Below are positions 1 to 8,945 of a stretch of DNA of 64,000 bases, in pieces. Origin of the DNA: Salipaludibacillus sp047795645. Its GTDB lineage: Bacteria > Bacillota > Bacilli > Bacillales > Salisediminibacteriaceae. The notes under the pieces are model-generated. The model was not told the DNA's origin. It saw nothing but the letters and a program-made list of their open reading frames with translations, and did no database searches. Location: the NCBI RefSeq assembly GCF_047795645.1, contig NZ_CP181045.1, positions 992,001-1,056,000 of the forward strand, given 5' to 3'. The translations under genes and the position numbers were made by a program. Every line of letters starts with the position of its first letter. Position 1 is the stretch's first letter.

Positions 1-686
1 TGGTGACGGACTTAAAAGAAAGTAAACAAATCGTCCAATCTCTGGTAAATGGTATTCAGCATTTGGCAGAGGATAATCAATCGTCTTTAACTGCAGTTAA
101 TCGATTGGAAACGAATGCTGGTAAAGTAGGCGAAATTATTTCTCTCGTAGGTGAGATTGCAGAACAAACGAATTTATTGGCACTAAATGCTTCGATTGAA
201 GCGGCTCGAGCGGGTGAGCATGGTAAGGGTTTTGCGGTAGTTGCTGACGAAGTTCGCAAACTCGCTGACGAAAGTGGGCAAGCAGTGCAAGGCATTTCTG
301 AATTGGTTAAAAATATGCAAACTGAGGTTGCCCAAGTCGTTACACAGATTACAGGTCAAGTGAACGCTGCGAATACGGAAGCGGAAAAAGGAACAAAAAC
401 AAATGAATCGATCACAGCAATGTCAGACTCCGTCAACGAAGTAGCCGTTGCAATTAAAGAGATTTTGCAACTAGTTGATAAACAAATGTCGGTCATTAAT
501 GAAACGAATGAAGGTTCACAAGACGTTGCGGCTATTGCAGAACAAACATCTTCTGCTACCGCGGATGTAACTTCTTCCACACAAGAACAAACAGCGGTTA
601 TGGAAGAAATTGCTGCATCATCAGAAATGTTATTGGGACATGCAAATAATTTAAAAAATACGATTCGTCGTTTTAGAGTCAATTAG
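1..686 (+). CDS. Methyl-accepting chemotaxis protein, C-terminal part (cut by window edge)
   Basis: The reading frame is open from the left edge, so only the last ~228 residues of a chemoreceptor are present. Such receptors sense ligands and control the kinase CheA through CheW. The cytoplasmic signalling hairpin is obvious: the core IAEQTNLLALNASIEAARAG followed by GKGFAVVADEVRKLA is the most conserved stretch of the MCP family. It is flanked by long heptad-repeat helices rich in Glu, Gln, Ala and Thr, including E/Q-rich segments typical of methylation sites (TSSTQEQTAVMEEIAASSEM). The sensor domain, membrane helices and HAMP domain lie outside the window, so the ligand cannot be told. The gene ends 62 bases before a convergent MFS gene, with a shared bidirectional terminator between them. 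Family assignment is certain; the specific receptor is not. Confidence 0.95.
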   Translation, partial: VTDLKESKQIVQSLVNGIQHLAEDNQSSLTAVNRLETNAGKVGEIISLVGEIAEQTNLLALNASIEAARAGEHGKGFAVVADEVRKLADESGQAVQGISELVKNMQTEVAQVVTQITGQVNAANTEAEKGTKTNESITAMSDSVNEVAVAIKEILQLVDKQMSVINETNEGSQDVAAIAEQTSSATADVTSSTQEQTAVMEEIAASSEMLLGHANNLKNTIRRFRVN

Positions 687-716
687 AATCTTATTTTTGA
701 GGATAGAAATTTATAG

Positions 717-750
717 AAAGAGGGCCTATGCTGATAAGTAGGCCCTCTTT
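717..750. terminator. Bidirectional rho-independent terminator
   Basis: A perfect 12-bp stem, AAAGAGGGCCTA / TAGGCCCTCTTT, with a 10-nt loop. It has A-rich sequence on one side and T-rich on the other, so it can end both the chemoreceptor transcript and the convergent MFS transcript. It overlaps the stop codon of the MFS gene. Confidence 0.9.
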
Positions 751-2002
751 ATCGATTTATTGCTTTTAAACGTTTATCCGATGGGAGGAAGATTGTCAGA
801 ATTCCCATTAAAGGAAGGGTTACAATGAAAAGCATCGTATTTGTAATTCCGACTAAATCTGCAAACCAACCAAGAGCGACAGATCCCAGAGCTCCCATCC
901 CGAACGCTAACCCTATAACTAAGCCCGAAACTGTTCCTATTTTTCCTGGGACTAACTCTTGCGCATATACGACGGTCACCGAAAAACTGGATAAGATAGT
1001 AAAACCTATTATGACGAGCAGTACATAGGTAAGTCCTGCTCCAACATGTGGTAACACTAATGCCAGCGGAGCAGATCCGAGCATGGAGAAGAAGATCATA
1101 TTTCTTTTTCCGAAGCGGTCAGCAAGTGGACCTCCAGCAAATGTGCCGATTGCACCTGCCCCTAGAAAGGTAAAGATATAGACTTGTGCTTGAGGAATAG
1201 ATATGCTAAATTCATCGATAAGATAAAATGCATAAAAGTTGGTAATTCCAGCATGAAACCAAGATCTAGCAAAAACTAAGAAAATAAGTAATGATATAGC
1301 AAAAAGAACAATGTTGTTTTTCTTCCCTGTGAACGTTTTTTTTGCAGAGCCAACTGATTTATTTTTTGTTTGATCAATTAGTCGTCGGATCTTAATTTGC
1401 TCGGAATACCAACGAGCGATATACATAAGTAAGCCGACTGCTAATGCAGCAACAAGAGCAAACCAAATCGCTCCGAATTGACCTAACGGAACTAAAATCA
1501 ATGCAGTAATCAGTGGTGCTAACGCTTGGCCAGTATTTCCACCAACTTGAAAAATTGATTGAGCTAGACCTCGTTTCCCTTCTGGTCCGGCGGCCATATA
1601 GGCAACGCGAGAACCTTCTGGGTGGAACGTTGCTGAGCCTAATCCGATAAACATTACCGAAAGAATGATGACCCAAAAAGATGGTGCTATAGCTAGACCG
1701 ATGACACCTAAAAATGTAAAACAAAGCCCGATTGGTAAGGCATAAGGCGAAGGTTTTTTATCGGTATATAAGCCTACGACTGGTTGAATAATTGACGCTG
1801 TTAAATTGAGTGCAAATGCAATCAAACCTAATTGCGTAAATGATAGGCCCATAGATTGTTCTAAGATAGGGAACATTGCCGGTATAACTGCTTGTATCGA
1901 GTCATTCAGTAAATGAACAATTCCGATAATAACAAGTATTTTATACATTGTTTGCTGTTCGTGAGTTTCTTCAGGTGATGTCTGATTCTTCGCATTTTGC
2001 AT
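749..2002 (-). CDS. MFS transporter, fosmidomycin-resistance (Fsr) type
   Basis: A 417-residue protein of the major facilitator superfamily with about 12 hydrophobic segments. The N-terminal half carries the pattern seen in fosmidomycin-resistance proteins (HLLNDSIQAVIPAMFPIL, then FHPEGSRVAYMAAG and KRGLAQSIFQVGGNTGQALAP), and there is a charged central loop (about residues 195-230) between the two six-helix bundles. Members export drugs or small metabolites from the cytoplasm by proton antiport. The start is ATG with AGAGGT 8 nt upstream. It is monocistronic and convergent with the chemoreceptor gene. The substrate cannot be read from sequence; Fsr-type is a family label, not proof of fosmidomycin export. 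Confidence 0.85.
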   Translation of the reverse strand: MQNAKNQTSPEETHEQQTMYKILVIIGIVHLLNDSIQAVIPAMFPILEQSMGLSFTQLGLIAFALNLTASIIQPVVGLYTDKKPSPYALPIGLCFTFLGVIGLAIAPSFWVIILSVMFIGLGSATFHPEGSRVAYMAAGPEGKRGLAQSIFQVGGNTGQALAPLITALILVPLGQFGAIWFALVAALAVGLLMYIARWYSEQIKIRRLIDQTKNKSVGSAKKTFTGKKNNIVLFAISLLIFLVFARSWFHAGITNFYAFYLIDEFSISIPQAQVYIFTFLGAGAIGTFAGGPLADRFGKRNMIFFSMLGSAPLALVLPHVGAGLTYVLLVIIGFTILSSFSVTVVYAQELVPGKIGTVSGLVIGLAFGMGALGSVALGWFADLVGITNTMLFIVTLPLMGILTIFLPSDKRLKAINR

Positions 2003-2161
2003 GACGCAACCTCTTTTCTTATATAAAATAATCGTACACTATTAGCTGATAACTGTTAAGCAAATTTTGCAATAACAGGAAAGTCAAATTTCTCTTGATT
2101 CCTGATTCCTGATGATTCACTGAAATATTATCTTTTTGAATGCCGAAAGGAGTTCTTAAAT

Positions 2162-3292
2162 ATGAGAAAAGGTGAACAAGACAATCGATTATTAGAAGAA
2201 TTATTTCAGTACTTCCATACTCATCCAGAGACGAGTTGGGAGGAAGTTAACACAACTGAATATATAAAAGGATTTTTTAATTCATACGGGTGTGAGGTGA
2301 ACACATTTGATGATTGTACAGGGTTAACCGCAGATATTGGACAAGGTAAACCTATAATAGCATTAAGAGCAGATATTGATGCTTTGTGGCAGGATTTAGA
2401 TGGCAAATTTCGGGCGAATCATTCGTGTGGTCATGATGCCCATATGACGATTGCTTTAGGTGTATTTCTTAAATTAATAGAAGATAAAGAACAATTAAAA
2501 GGAACGGTTCGATTTATTTTTCAACCAGCAGAGGAAAAAGGGACAGGGGCGCTGAAATTTGTTGAGAAAGGAATTGTTGATGATGTTGACTACTTATACG
2601 GGATGCATTTGCGTCCTGTTCAAGAGTTGGCTGACGGTGAGTTTTCTTCTGCAATATCCCATGGAGCGGCCCGTTTTGTTTCGGGAATCATAGAAGGGGT
2701 TGATGCTCATGGTGCGAGGCCTCATTTGAATACTAATGCGATACAAGTTGGGGCGGAGTTGGTACAAGCAATGAATAACATGCACTTCGATCCTAGCATC
2801 GCCCATTCAATGAAAATGACCTCTTTTCATGCTGGTGGAAAGAGTACGAATATAATTCCTGAAAAAGCAACGTTCTCACTAGATTTACGAGCTCAACAAA
2901 ATGAACTAATTGAAGAAATGATGGAACGATTGGAACGAACAGTGAAATCCTTAAGTGACTATCATCAGATTTCTATAAAAATCGAAGTAGATGCCTTTAT
3001 GCAAGCGGCAATTATTAATGAACATGCTCGGGGTTTGATGGAAGGAGCAATTTATGAAACGCAAGGAGCACAATCTCTGCGTCCAGTAGTTATAACTACT
3101 GGGGGTGACGATTTTCATTTTTATACGATAAAGCGACCTGAATTAAAGGCATCAATGCTTGCGATAGGTTGTGATCTTAAACCGGGTCTTCATCATCCTT
3201 GGATGACATTTAATCAAAAAATCATTCCAGATGCAGTAAAGGTTCTCACTAAAGTAATTGAGAATACGATCTTAAGAAGCAGGCAAAGGTAA
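2162..3292 (+). CDS. amhX: M20-family amidohydrolase, AmhX-like
   Basis: A 376-residue cytoplasmic metallohydrolase of peptidase family M20, amidohydrolase branch (N-acyl amino acid, hippurate or indole-3-acetyl amino acid hydrolases). Metal-binding signatures are visible: LRADIDALW near residue 66, NHSCGHDAHMT near 86, QPAEEKGTG near 122 and MHLRP near 149, followed by the lid/dimerisation domain with HGARPH. Length and motif spacing fit the Bacillus AmhX protein. It begins at ATG after AAAGGAGTT, a good ribosome site. It stands alone between the divergent MFS gene and polyphosphate kinase. The substrate is uncertain; hydrolysis of an N-acyl amino acid is the family expectation. The symbol rests on overall resemblance. 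Confidence 0.8.
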   Translation: MRKGEQDNRLLEELFQYFHTHPETSWEEVNTTEYIKGFFNSYGCEVNTFDDCTGLTADIGQGKPIIALRADIDALWQDLDGKFRANHSCGHDAHMTIALGVFLKLIEDKEQLKGTVRFIFQPAEEKGTGALKFVEKGIVDDVDYLYGMHLRPVQELADGEFSSAISHGAARFVSGIIEGVDAHGARPHLNTNAIQVGAELVQAMNNMHFDPSIAHSMKMTSFHAGGKSTNIIPEKATFSLDLRAQQNELIEEMMERLERTVKSLSDYHQISIKIEVDAFMQAAIINEHARGLMEGAIYETQGAQSLRPVVITTGGDDFHFYTIKRPELKASMLAIGCDLKPGLHHPWMTFNQKIIPDAVKVLTKVIENTILRSRQR

Positions 3293-3472
3293 ATTTTCCT
3301 GTTTCTTGGAATATAGACAACTGGAGCGTGTATAATAATAGAAAAAGGTATCCGCCGTAAAGAACTCTTTTGTCCTTATTTACAAAAAATTCATATTATA
3401 TTTACTGTCAGTTTACATTGCTGTGATATTTTTAATATATTGTCGAATAATGAGTAAAGGAGTTGAAGACCA

Positions 3473-5692
3473 TTGGAAATGAAAGAGGAAGTTGTCGATG
3501 CTACTAACATAGACAACCCCACTTATTATAACAATCGAGAGTTAAGCTGGCTTGATTTCAATCATAGAGTACTAGAAGAGACGTTAGATGAAAGTAACGC
3601 TTTATTAGAAAGATATAAATTTTTAGCTATTTTCAGTACTAATTTAGATGAATTTTTTATGGTAAGGGTTGCTGGTTTACTTGACCAAGTAAAAGTAGGT
3701 TTTAATAAACCTGAGAATAAAGCAGGGCTAACGCCTAAAGAGCAACTTAATGCTATTTCTGAAATGACGCATGATCTTTTGGAAAAACAAGACAATGTAT
3801 ACTTTCATTTATCCTCGCTCTTATCTAAAGAAAAGGTAAAGATTTTATCAATGGAAGAGGTAGCTACTAAAGAGCTGCCTGTCCTTGAAAAAATTTTTGA
3901 CGAGCAGATATTCCCAGTTTTAACCCCTATGGCAATCGATGCCTATCGACCATTTCCAATGATATTAAGCAAGTCATTAAACCTTGCTATTGTGCTTGAG
4001 GATGAATCAATCGGGAAAAACAAACAATTACCTGTGGGTGGTAAGTTTGTGATTGTCCAAGTTCCTTCAGTTATCAATCGCTTAATAGAGCTGCCTAAAG
4101 AGAAAGGTGTTAGAGAATTTGTCTTCTTAGAAGAAGTTATATCTACATTCATACATAAATTACTTACGGGTTATCAAATAAAATCGATAACTTCTTTTAG
4201 AATTACAAGAAATGCGGACTTAACTATCCACGAAGATGAAGCTGTCGATCTATTACAAGAAATCGAAGAAGAATTAAAAAAACGTAAATGGGGCGCTGCT
4301 GTAAGGTTAGAAGTGCAAGAACAATCTAGTGATCAGTTGGTCGTTGAGTACTTAAAAGAGGAATTAGAAATTCACAGTAAGGATGTTTATTTTAATCAGG
4401 CTCCATTAGATCTAAATTTTCTTTTTTCTTTCTGTAAGACAATCGAAACGACACACGAGCATTTAGCAACACAATCTTATATCCCGCAAACTCCCCAAGA
4501 TTTATTAGGAGATGAAAATATCTTTGATAAAATTAGAGCCAAAGATATCTTACTTCATCATCCTTACGAATCATTTGAGCCTGTTGTTTCATTTATGTCT
4601 AGGGCAGCAGATGATGAAGATGTCTTAGCGATTAAGCAAACGCTGTATCGGGTTAGTGGTGATTCTCCAATCATAAAGAGTTTAAAACGTGCTGCCGAGA
4701 ACGGAAAGCAAGTAACTGTTCTTGTCGAGCTAAAAGCGCGTTTTGATGAGAAAAATAACGTCCAGTGGGCGAAGGAGTTAGAAAAAGCAGGTTGCCAAGT
4801 TATTTATGGTATGACACACGTGAAAACACACAGTAAAATAACATTGGTTGTTCGTGAGGAAAAAGGGAAGATTAAAAGATATGTCCATTTAGGCACAGGA
4901 AACTACAATGATGCGACCGCAAGAGTTTATACAGATTTAGGCTTATTCACTTCAAATCATCAAATAGGATTAGACGCGATTAATTTCTTTAATTATTTGA
5001 GTGGTTATATGGAGAAACCGAAGTATAACCATTTGATCGTTGCTCCTTTTGCTATTAGAGAGGCTTTTCTAGAGTTAATTAATGACGAAATCCTTGCTCA
5101 TAAACAACGTGGAGATGGACGAATAATTGCTAAGATGAATTCTTTGTCTGACAAAAAAATTATAACAAAATTCTACGAAGCTTCGATGGCAGGTGTGAAA
5201 ATTGACTTAATTGTAAGAGGGATTTGTTGCTTACGTCCTGGTATTCAAGGTATTAGTGAAAATATAACTGTTCGAAGCATCGTGGGGAATTTCTTAGAAC
5301 ATACAAGAATTTTTTATTTTCATAATAGAGGAAAAGCGAAAGTATTTTTATCATCAGCAGATCTAATGACTAGAAACATGGAGAATCGGATTGAAATTCT
5401 ATTTCCACTTTTGAAAAATGAACTAAAAAGCCGAATTCATCAAAATTTACTTCTCATGTTACAAGATAATAGGAAAGCAAGGGAACAAGACTCCAGAGGG
5501 AAATATCATTATGTTAAGAAGAAAAATAATGAGGAGAAAATAAACAGTCAACAGCTTTTGGGTCAACAGGCTTACGATAATAGTCGAAAAGAAGAACAGA
5601 TGCCAGCACCTATTTTATTGAAAAGTAGATTAGCAAAGCTAGGTTTTTCATACTTTACCAGAATGAAAGAAAAGTATAAATCTAATGATTGA
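3473..5692 (+). CDS. ppk: Polyphosphate kinase 1
   Basis: A 739-residue PPK1, which reversibly moves the terminal phosphate of ATP onto long-chain polyphosphate. Order: N-terminal helical domain (YYNNRELSWLDFNHRVLEE at about residue 18), head domain, then two phospholipase-D-like C-terminal domains. The autophosphorylated histidine lies in HLGTGNYNDATARVYTDLG (about residue 472); the second conserved histidine is in FYFHNRGKAKVFLSSADLMT near 620, followed by NRIEILFPL. The best start is TTG at 3473, 10 nt after AAAGGAG; an ATG two codons later is too far from it. The usual partner gene for exopolyphosphatase is not adjacent. The tail after residue 680 is longer and more charged than the core requires. 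Confidence 0.95.
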   Translation: MEMKEEVVDATNIDNPTYYNNRELSWLDFNHRVLEETLDESNALLERYKFLAIFSTNLDEFFMVRVAGLLDQVKVGFNKPENKAGLTPKEQLNAISEMTHDLLEKQDNVYFHLSSLLSKEKVKILSMEEVATKELPVLEKIFDEQIFPVLTPMAIDAYRPFPMILSKSLNLAIVLEDESIGKNKQLPVGGKFVIVQVPSVINRLIELPKEKGVREFVFLEEVISTFIHKLLTGYQIKSITSFRITRNADLTIHEDEAVDLLQEIEEELKKRKWGAAVRLEVQEQSSDQLVVEYLKEELEIHSKDVYFNQAPLDLNFLFSFCKTIETTHEHLATQSYIPQTPQDLLGDENIFDKIRAKDILLHHPYESFEPVVSFMSRAADDEDVLAIKQTLYRVSGDSPIIKSLKRAAENGKQVTVLVELKARFDEKNNVQWAKELEKAGCQVIYGMTHVKTHSKITLVVREEKGKIKRYVHLGTGNYNDATARVYTDLGLFTSNHQIGLDAINFFNYLSGYMEKPKYNHLIVAPFAIREAFLELINDEILAHKQRGDGRIIAKMNSLSDKKIITKFYEASMAGVKIDLIVRGICCLRPGIQGISENITVRSIVGNFLEHTRIFYFHNRGKAKVFLSSADLMTRNMENRIEILFPLLKNELKSRIHQNLLLMLQDNRKAREQDSRGKYHYVKKKNNEEKINSQQLLGQQAYDNSRKEEQMPAPILLKSRLAKLGFSYFTRMKEKYKSND

Positions 5693-5754
5693 TATTGAGT
5701 TGGAAAGATGAAGCTGTTTTAAAAATAGACATGTCAGCAAGAGCGAATCAGCCA

Positions 5755-5790
5755 GCTCACCTGGAAAAAATACAGGTGAGCGTTTTGGCA
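5755..5790 (+). terminator. Probable terminator after ppk
   Basis: A perfect 9-bp stem GCTCACCTG / CAGGTGAGC with a 9-nt loop, followed by GTTTTGG. The U-tract is short, so termination may be incomplete. Nothing else is identified in 5693-5984 apart from the helicase ribosome site. Confidence 0.6.
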
Positions 5791-5984
5791 TTGCATTAGA
5801 ACATAACGTCAATGACAAGTCGAGCGACTATCTAGAGGCGAACTTATATAAATAGATAAAACACATGCTTTATTACAATTAGAGTATTATAATCAAGGAA
5901 GAAGTGTTTTGAATTAAATTAAAGAGGACGCTTATTTTATAAACGGGACTTTAATAAGAATGTTTCTTTTTTGGAGGAATATAA

Positions 5985-8549
5985 ATGAAACGCATGATGG
6001 ATATTCATCGCCAAGCTGTTTCACGAACAAAAATGAAAGTTTTAGCAGATATTGATGACTATTTGGGCAGAAACCAGGAATTAAAATCTTATCAACAATA
6101 TTTTTCCGATCGGAGCGATTATCTAGAGCGTATTTGGATCGATGTCTGGTTAAACATGGCGACAAATGGCATCTCTAAAAAACAAAAGAATCATTTCTTA
6201 AAGGAAAGAGGTTTTGAGATTGACTCTGTTGATCGGAAGACCATCAACAGAGCTTTTCGAGCGGAATTGAAAGATCACGAACCTTTTCAAGTGTTACGTT
6301 GGCTAAATGAATTATTCATGGCCAGGGAGAGTGTGTGGGAAGATCGATATATTACTGCGAGAAAAAACTTTTTGCAGAGAGAAAAAGAAAAGCAAATAAT
6401 TGAGAAAAAGAGCGTTGTAAGTTCAACTTTAATTGATAAAATAAAAGCAATTATTGACAAGAATAAATTTCTTTATTATCTTTACATACGTTATTACGTC
6501 TCCACTCAATTAGTGAAAGATTTGAAAAATGAAAAGTTTAAAGCTGTTGATACTTTTAAAATAAAGGATAAACTAATTCCAGAAGGACATTTGAATGAAA
6601 GTGATTATGTGAAACTGAAAGAATTTCTTTATGAATTGACAGGTTCTGTGCAAAAAACAATCTATTGGGAATATGAATCCTACCATGATAAATACGAAGA
6701 GGTTATTACAAAGGTTTTGGCGAACAAGATATCTAGACTTATTTTTGATCAATTAACCTATTCGGATAAAAAAGAGTATGAACATATATTCAGTGAAAAG
6801 TTTTCCAGTGAAACGTTGTATCACTTAAGCGTGGAATATATGTATGAGTTGCAGGGAGAGTTTCTAGAGAAAATTTCAGAAGAATACCTTTCCGACCTTA
6901 CTACTGTTGCAGGAATACCCTTTGATGAAGCAACTCATCAGGAAATGTATTATCAAGATATCGTCGAGCGTGAACAGAGGGAAGAGCAAGAATTACTTGC
7001 ACTACAACAACAAGAAGAAGCGGAAGAAAGGATGCTCGAAGATATTTTTGGGAGAGAATATAGCTCATCTGTTGGGAGAAATATTCATTATGTACTTCAT
7101 ATTGGGGAAACTAATACTGGAAAAACACATCAAGCATTAGAAAGAATGAAACAATTTCCTAGTGGTATCTACCTTGCTCCTCTTAGGTTGTTAGCTTTGG
7201 AAGTATACGATAAACTGAATTTTGAGGGTGTTACCTGCGGCTTAAAGACTGGTGAGGAAGAGAAGGGTGTTTTGGGTGCCACGCATCTTTCATGTACGGT
7301 CGAGATGTTTCATGAGAAAGATTATTATGATGTCGTGATTATTGATGAGGCTCAAATGGTTGCAGACAAAAATCGAGGGTTTTCCTGGTACAAAGCAATT
7401 ACAAAAGCGAATGCAAAAGAAGTTCATATTATTGGAAGTCGTAATTCAAAAAGAATGGTTCTTGAACTATTAGGAAATGCGACAATTGACATTCGAGAAT
7501 ACAATCGCGATGTACCTCTCGAAGTAGAACCTAAGATCTTTCGAATGAAAGATGCTTCAAAAGGCGACGCTCTCGTCTGCTTTTCGAGAAAGCGCGTGTT
7601 AGAAACGGCATCAATTCTGGAGAATGCCGGGTCTTCAGTAAGTATGATCTATGGAAGTATGCCACCTGAAACGAGACAAAAACAAATGAAACGTTTTTCA
7701 AATGGAGAAACAACAGTAATTGTTTCCACCGACGCGATAGGTATGGGGTTAAATTTGCCGATCAGACGTATTGTCTTTCTGGAGAATGATAAATTTGATG
7801 GTACGAGGAGAAGGCGGTTAACATCCCAAGAGGTAAAACAAATCGCAGGAAGAGCAGGACGGAAAGGTATATATAATAAGGGAAGAGTCGCATTTACAAG
7901 TGATATAAAAAAGATGACAAGGTTATTAAAACAAGAAGATGAACTTGTCCATACGTTCACGATCGCTCCTACAAATTCGATCTTTGAGCGGTTTCAAAGA
8001 TATTCACGAGACTTTGGTTATTTCTTGTATCTGTGGGAAAGGTTTGATTGTCCAACAGGCACGAAAAAATCAAGTTTATCAGAGGAAAGCGATCTGTATA
8101 AATTGATACAGAACACAGAGATCGAAGCACGCTTTTCGTTAATGGACCTCTTTGGTTTTTTACACCTCCCGTTTTCAAAGAAAGAACCAGAGCTTACGAA
8201 ACAGTGGAAGGAAACATTGGATGCAATTGTGAAAGGAAAAGAAATACCTGATCCGAAAATAAACAAAAATAATCTTGAAAAATTAGAACTATCATATAAA
8301 GCGTTAGGACTTCATTTATTATTTTTGTATCGATTGGGTAAGAAGACAGATGCTCTTTATTGGGAACGGTTAAGGTTAGAGTTAAGTGATGATGTGCACG
8401 AACAACTAAAAACAGATGTTAGAAAAATCATGAAAAAATGTAAACGATGCAGGAGAAATCTTCCCTCAAGTTTTAAATATCCTATTTGCGATTCGTGTCA
8501 TTGGATGCAAAGAGCGAGAGGAAAATATGATCTTTACTATGAAGGATGA
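5985..8549 (+). CDS. SUV3-like superfamily-2 RNA helicase with N-terminal helical extension and zinc motif
   Basis: An 854-residue helicase-like protein. The core (about residues 370-700) has the motifs of the SUV3 branch: Walker A GETNTGKT (~373), motif Ia YLAPLRLLALEVYDKL, Walker B DEAQ rather than DEAD/DEAH (~452), motif V STDAIGMGLNLPIRRIVF (~580) and motif VI QIAGRAGRKG (~619). In mitochondria SUV3 unwinds structured RNA for degradation; an RNA-turnover role here is inference. The first ~360 residues are charged, mostly helical and not recognised, ending in a Glu/Gln-rich coiled coil. The extreme C terminus has two CxxC pairs (CKRCRRN and CDSC, ~819-840), a likely zinc ribbon. ATG start with GGAGG 8 nt upstream. 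Monocistronic; its neighbours give no functional clue. Confidence 0.85.
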   Translation: MKRMMDIHRQAVSRTKMKVLADIDDYLGRNQELKSYQQYFSDRSDYLERIWIDVWLNMATNGISKKQKNHFLKERGFEIDSVDRKTINRAFRAELKDHEPFQVLRWLNELFMARESVWEDRYITARKNFLQREKEKQIIEKKSVVSSTLIDKIKAIIDKNKFLYYLYIRYYVSTQLVKDLKNEKFKAVDTFKIKDKLIPEGHLNESDYVKLKEFLYELTGSVQKTIYWEYESYHDKYEEVITKVLANKISRLIFDQLTYSDKKEYEHIFSEKFSSETLYHLSVEYMYELQGEFLEKISEEYLSDLTTVAGIPFDEATHQEMYYQDIVEREQREEQELLALQQQEEAEERMLEDIFGREYSSSVGRNIHYVLHIGETNTGKTHQALERMKQFPSGIYLAPLRLLALEVYDKLNFEGVTCGLKTGEEEKGVLGATHLSCTVEMFHEKDYYDVVIIDEAQMVADKNRGFSWYKAITKANAKEVHIIGSRNSKRMVLELLGNATIDIREYNRDVPLEVEPKIFRMKDASKGDALVCFSRKRVLETASILENAGSSVSMIYGSMPPETRQKQMKRFSNGETTVIVSTDAIGMGLNLPIRRIVFLENDKFDGTRRRRLTSQEVKQIAGRAGRKGIYNKGRVAFTSDIKKMTRLLKQEDELVHTFTIAPTNSIFERFQRYSRDFGYFLYLWERFDCPTGTKKSSLSEESDLYKLIQNTEIEARFSLMDLFGFLHLPFSKKEPELTKQWKETLDAIVKGKEIPDPKINKNNLEKLELSYKALGLHLLFLYRLGKKTDALYWERLRLELSDDVHEQLKTDVRKIMKKCKRCRRNLPSSFKYPICDSCHWMQRARGKYDLYYEG

Positions 8550-8589
8550 TTTTATGTGTGATTTTTGCTTAGAGAGTTCCATGAAAAAC

Positions 8590-8618
8590 TTGAAATTTTA
8601 GTGGATATGTAGTATATT
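8590..8618 (+). promoter_or_regulatory. SigA-type promoter for the leuA T-box transcript
   Basis: TTGAAA at 8590-8595 and TATATT at 8613-8618, separated by 17 nt. It sits about 50 nt upstream of the first T-box stem, the expected place for the leader promoter. Confidence 0.6.
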
Positions 8619-8667
8619 TACCTCAATATTCAAATACATTGAAGAGGACTAGTACAATTTATGAAGC

Positions 8668-8908
8668 GTCTAGAGAGCTGTTGGTTGGTGGAAAACAGTC
8701 GCAATCAAAATTGGAACTCACCTTGTAGTAGCTCGCTGAAATCAAAGTAGGTGGAGACGGGACCTAACCGTTATATTAGGAAGATATAGGGGTATTAAAC
8801 CTCGTATCTGTTGAGTGCATACCTTTTTGGTATGAATCTGAGTGGTACCACGTGAGATAATAACAGTCTTTCGTCTCTATAGTTTTTTATAGAGATGAAA
8901 GACTTTTT
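8668..8908 (+). promoter_or_regulatory. T-box riboswitch, leucine specifier (CTC), with terminator
   Basis: A T-box leader that reads uncharged tRNA. Landmarks in order: AGAGAGCTG (8672-8680) at the base of stem I; GGTTGGTGGAAAACAG; the specifier loop GGAACTCACC with codon CTC (Leu) at 8717-8719; and the T-box sequence TGGTACCACG at 8843-8852. Its TGGT can pair with the ACCA end of a tRNA whose discriminator base is A, as in tRNA-Leu. A terminator stem of about 17 bp (AGTCTTTCGTCTCTATA and its complement, 8865-8903) runs into TTTTT. Low leucyl-tRNA charging should favour the antiterminator and leuA expression. Specifier and downstream gene agree. Confidence 0.93.
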
Positions 8909-8945
8909 GTATTGATAATAAAATAAATGAAAGGGTGATTGACGT

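Noticed and set aside
5760..5853. Possible remnant GKNTGERFGIALEHNVNDK after ppk
   Set aside because: It overlaps the ppk terminator stem and has no start codon or known match.
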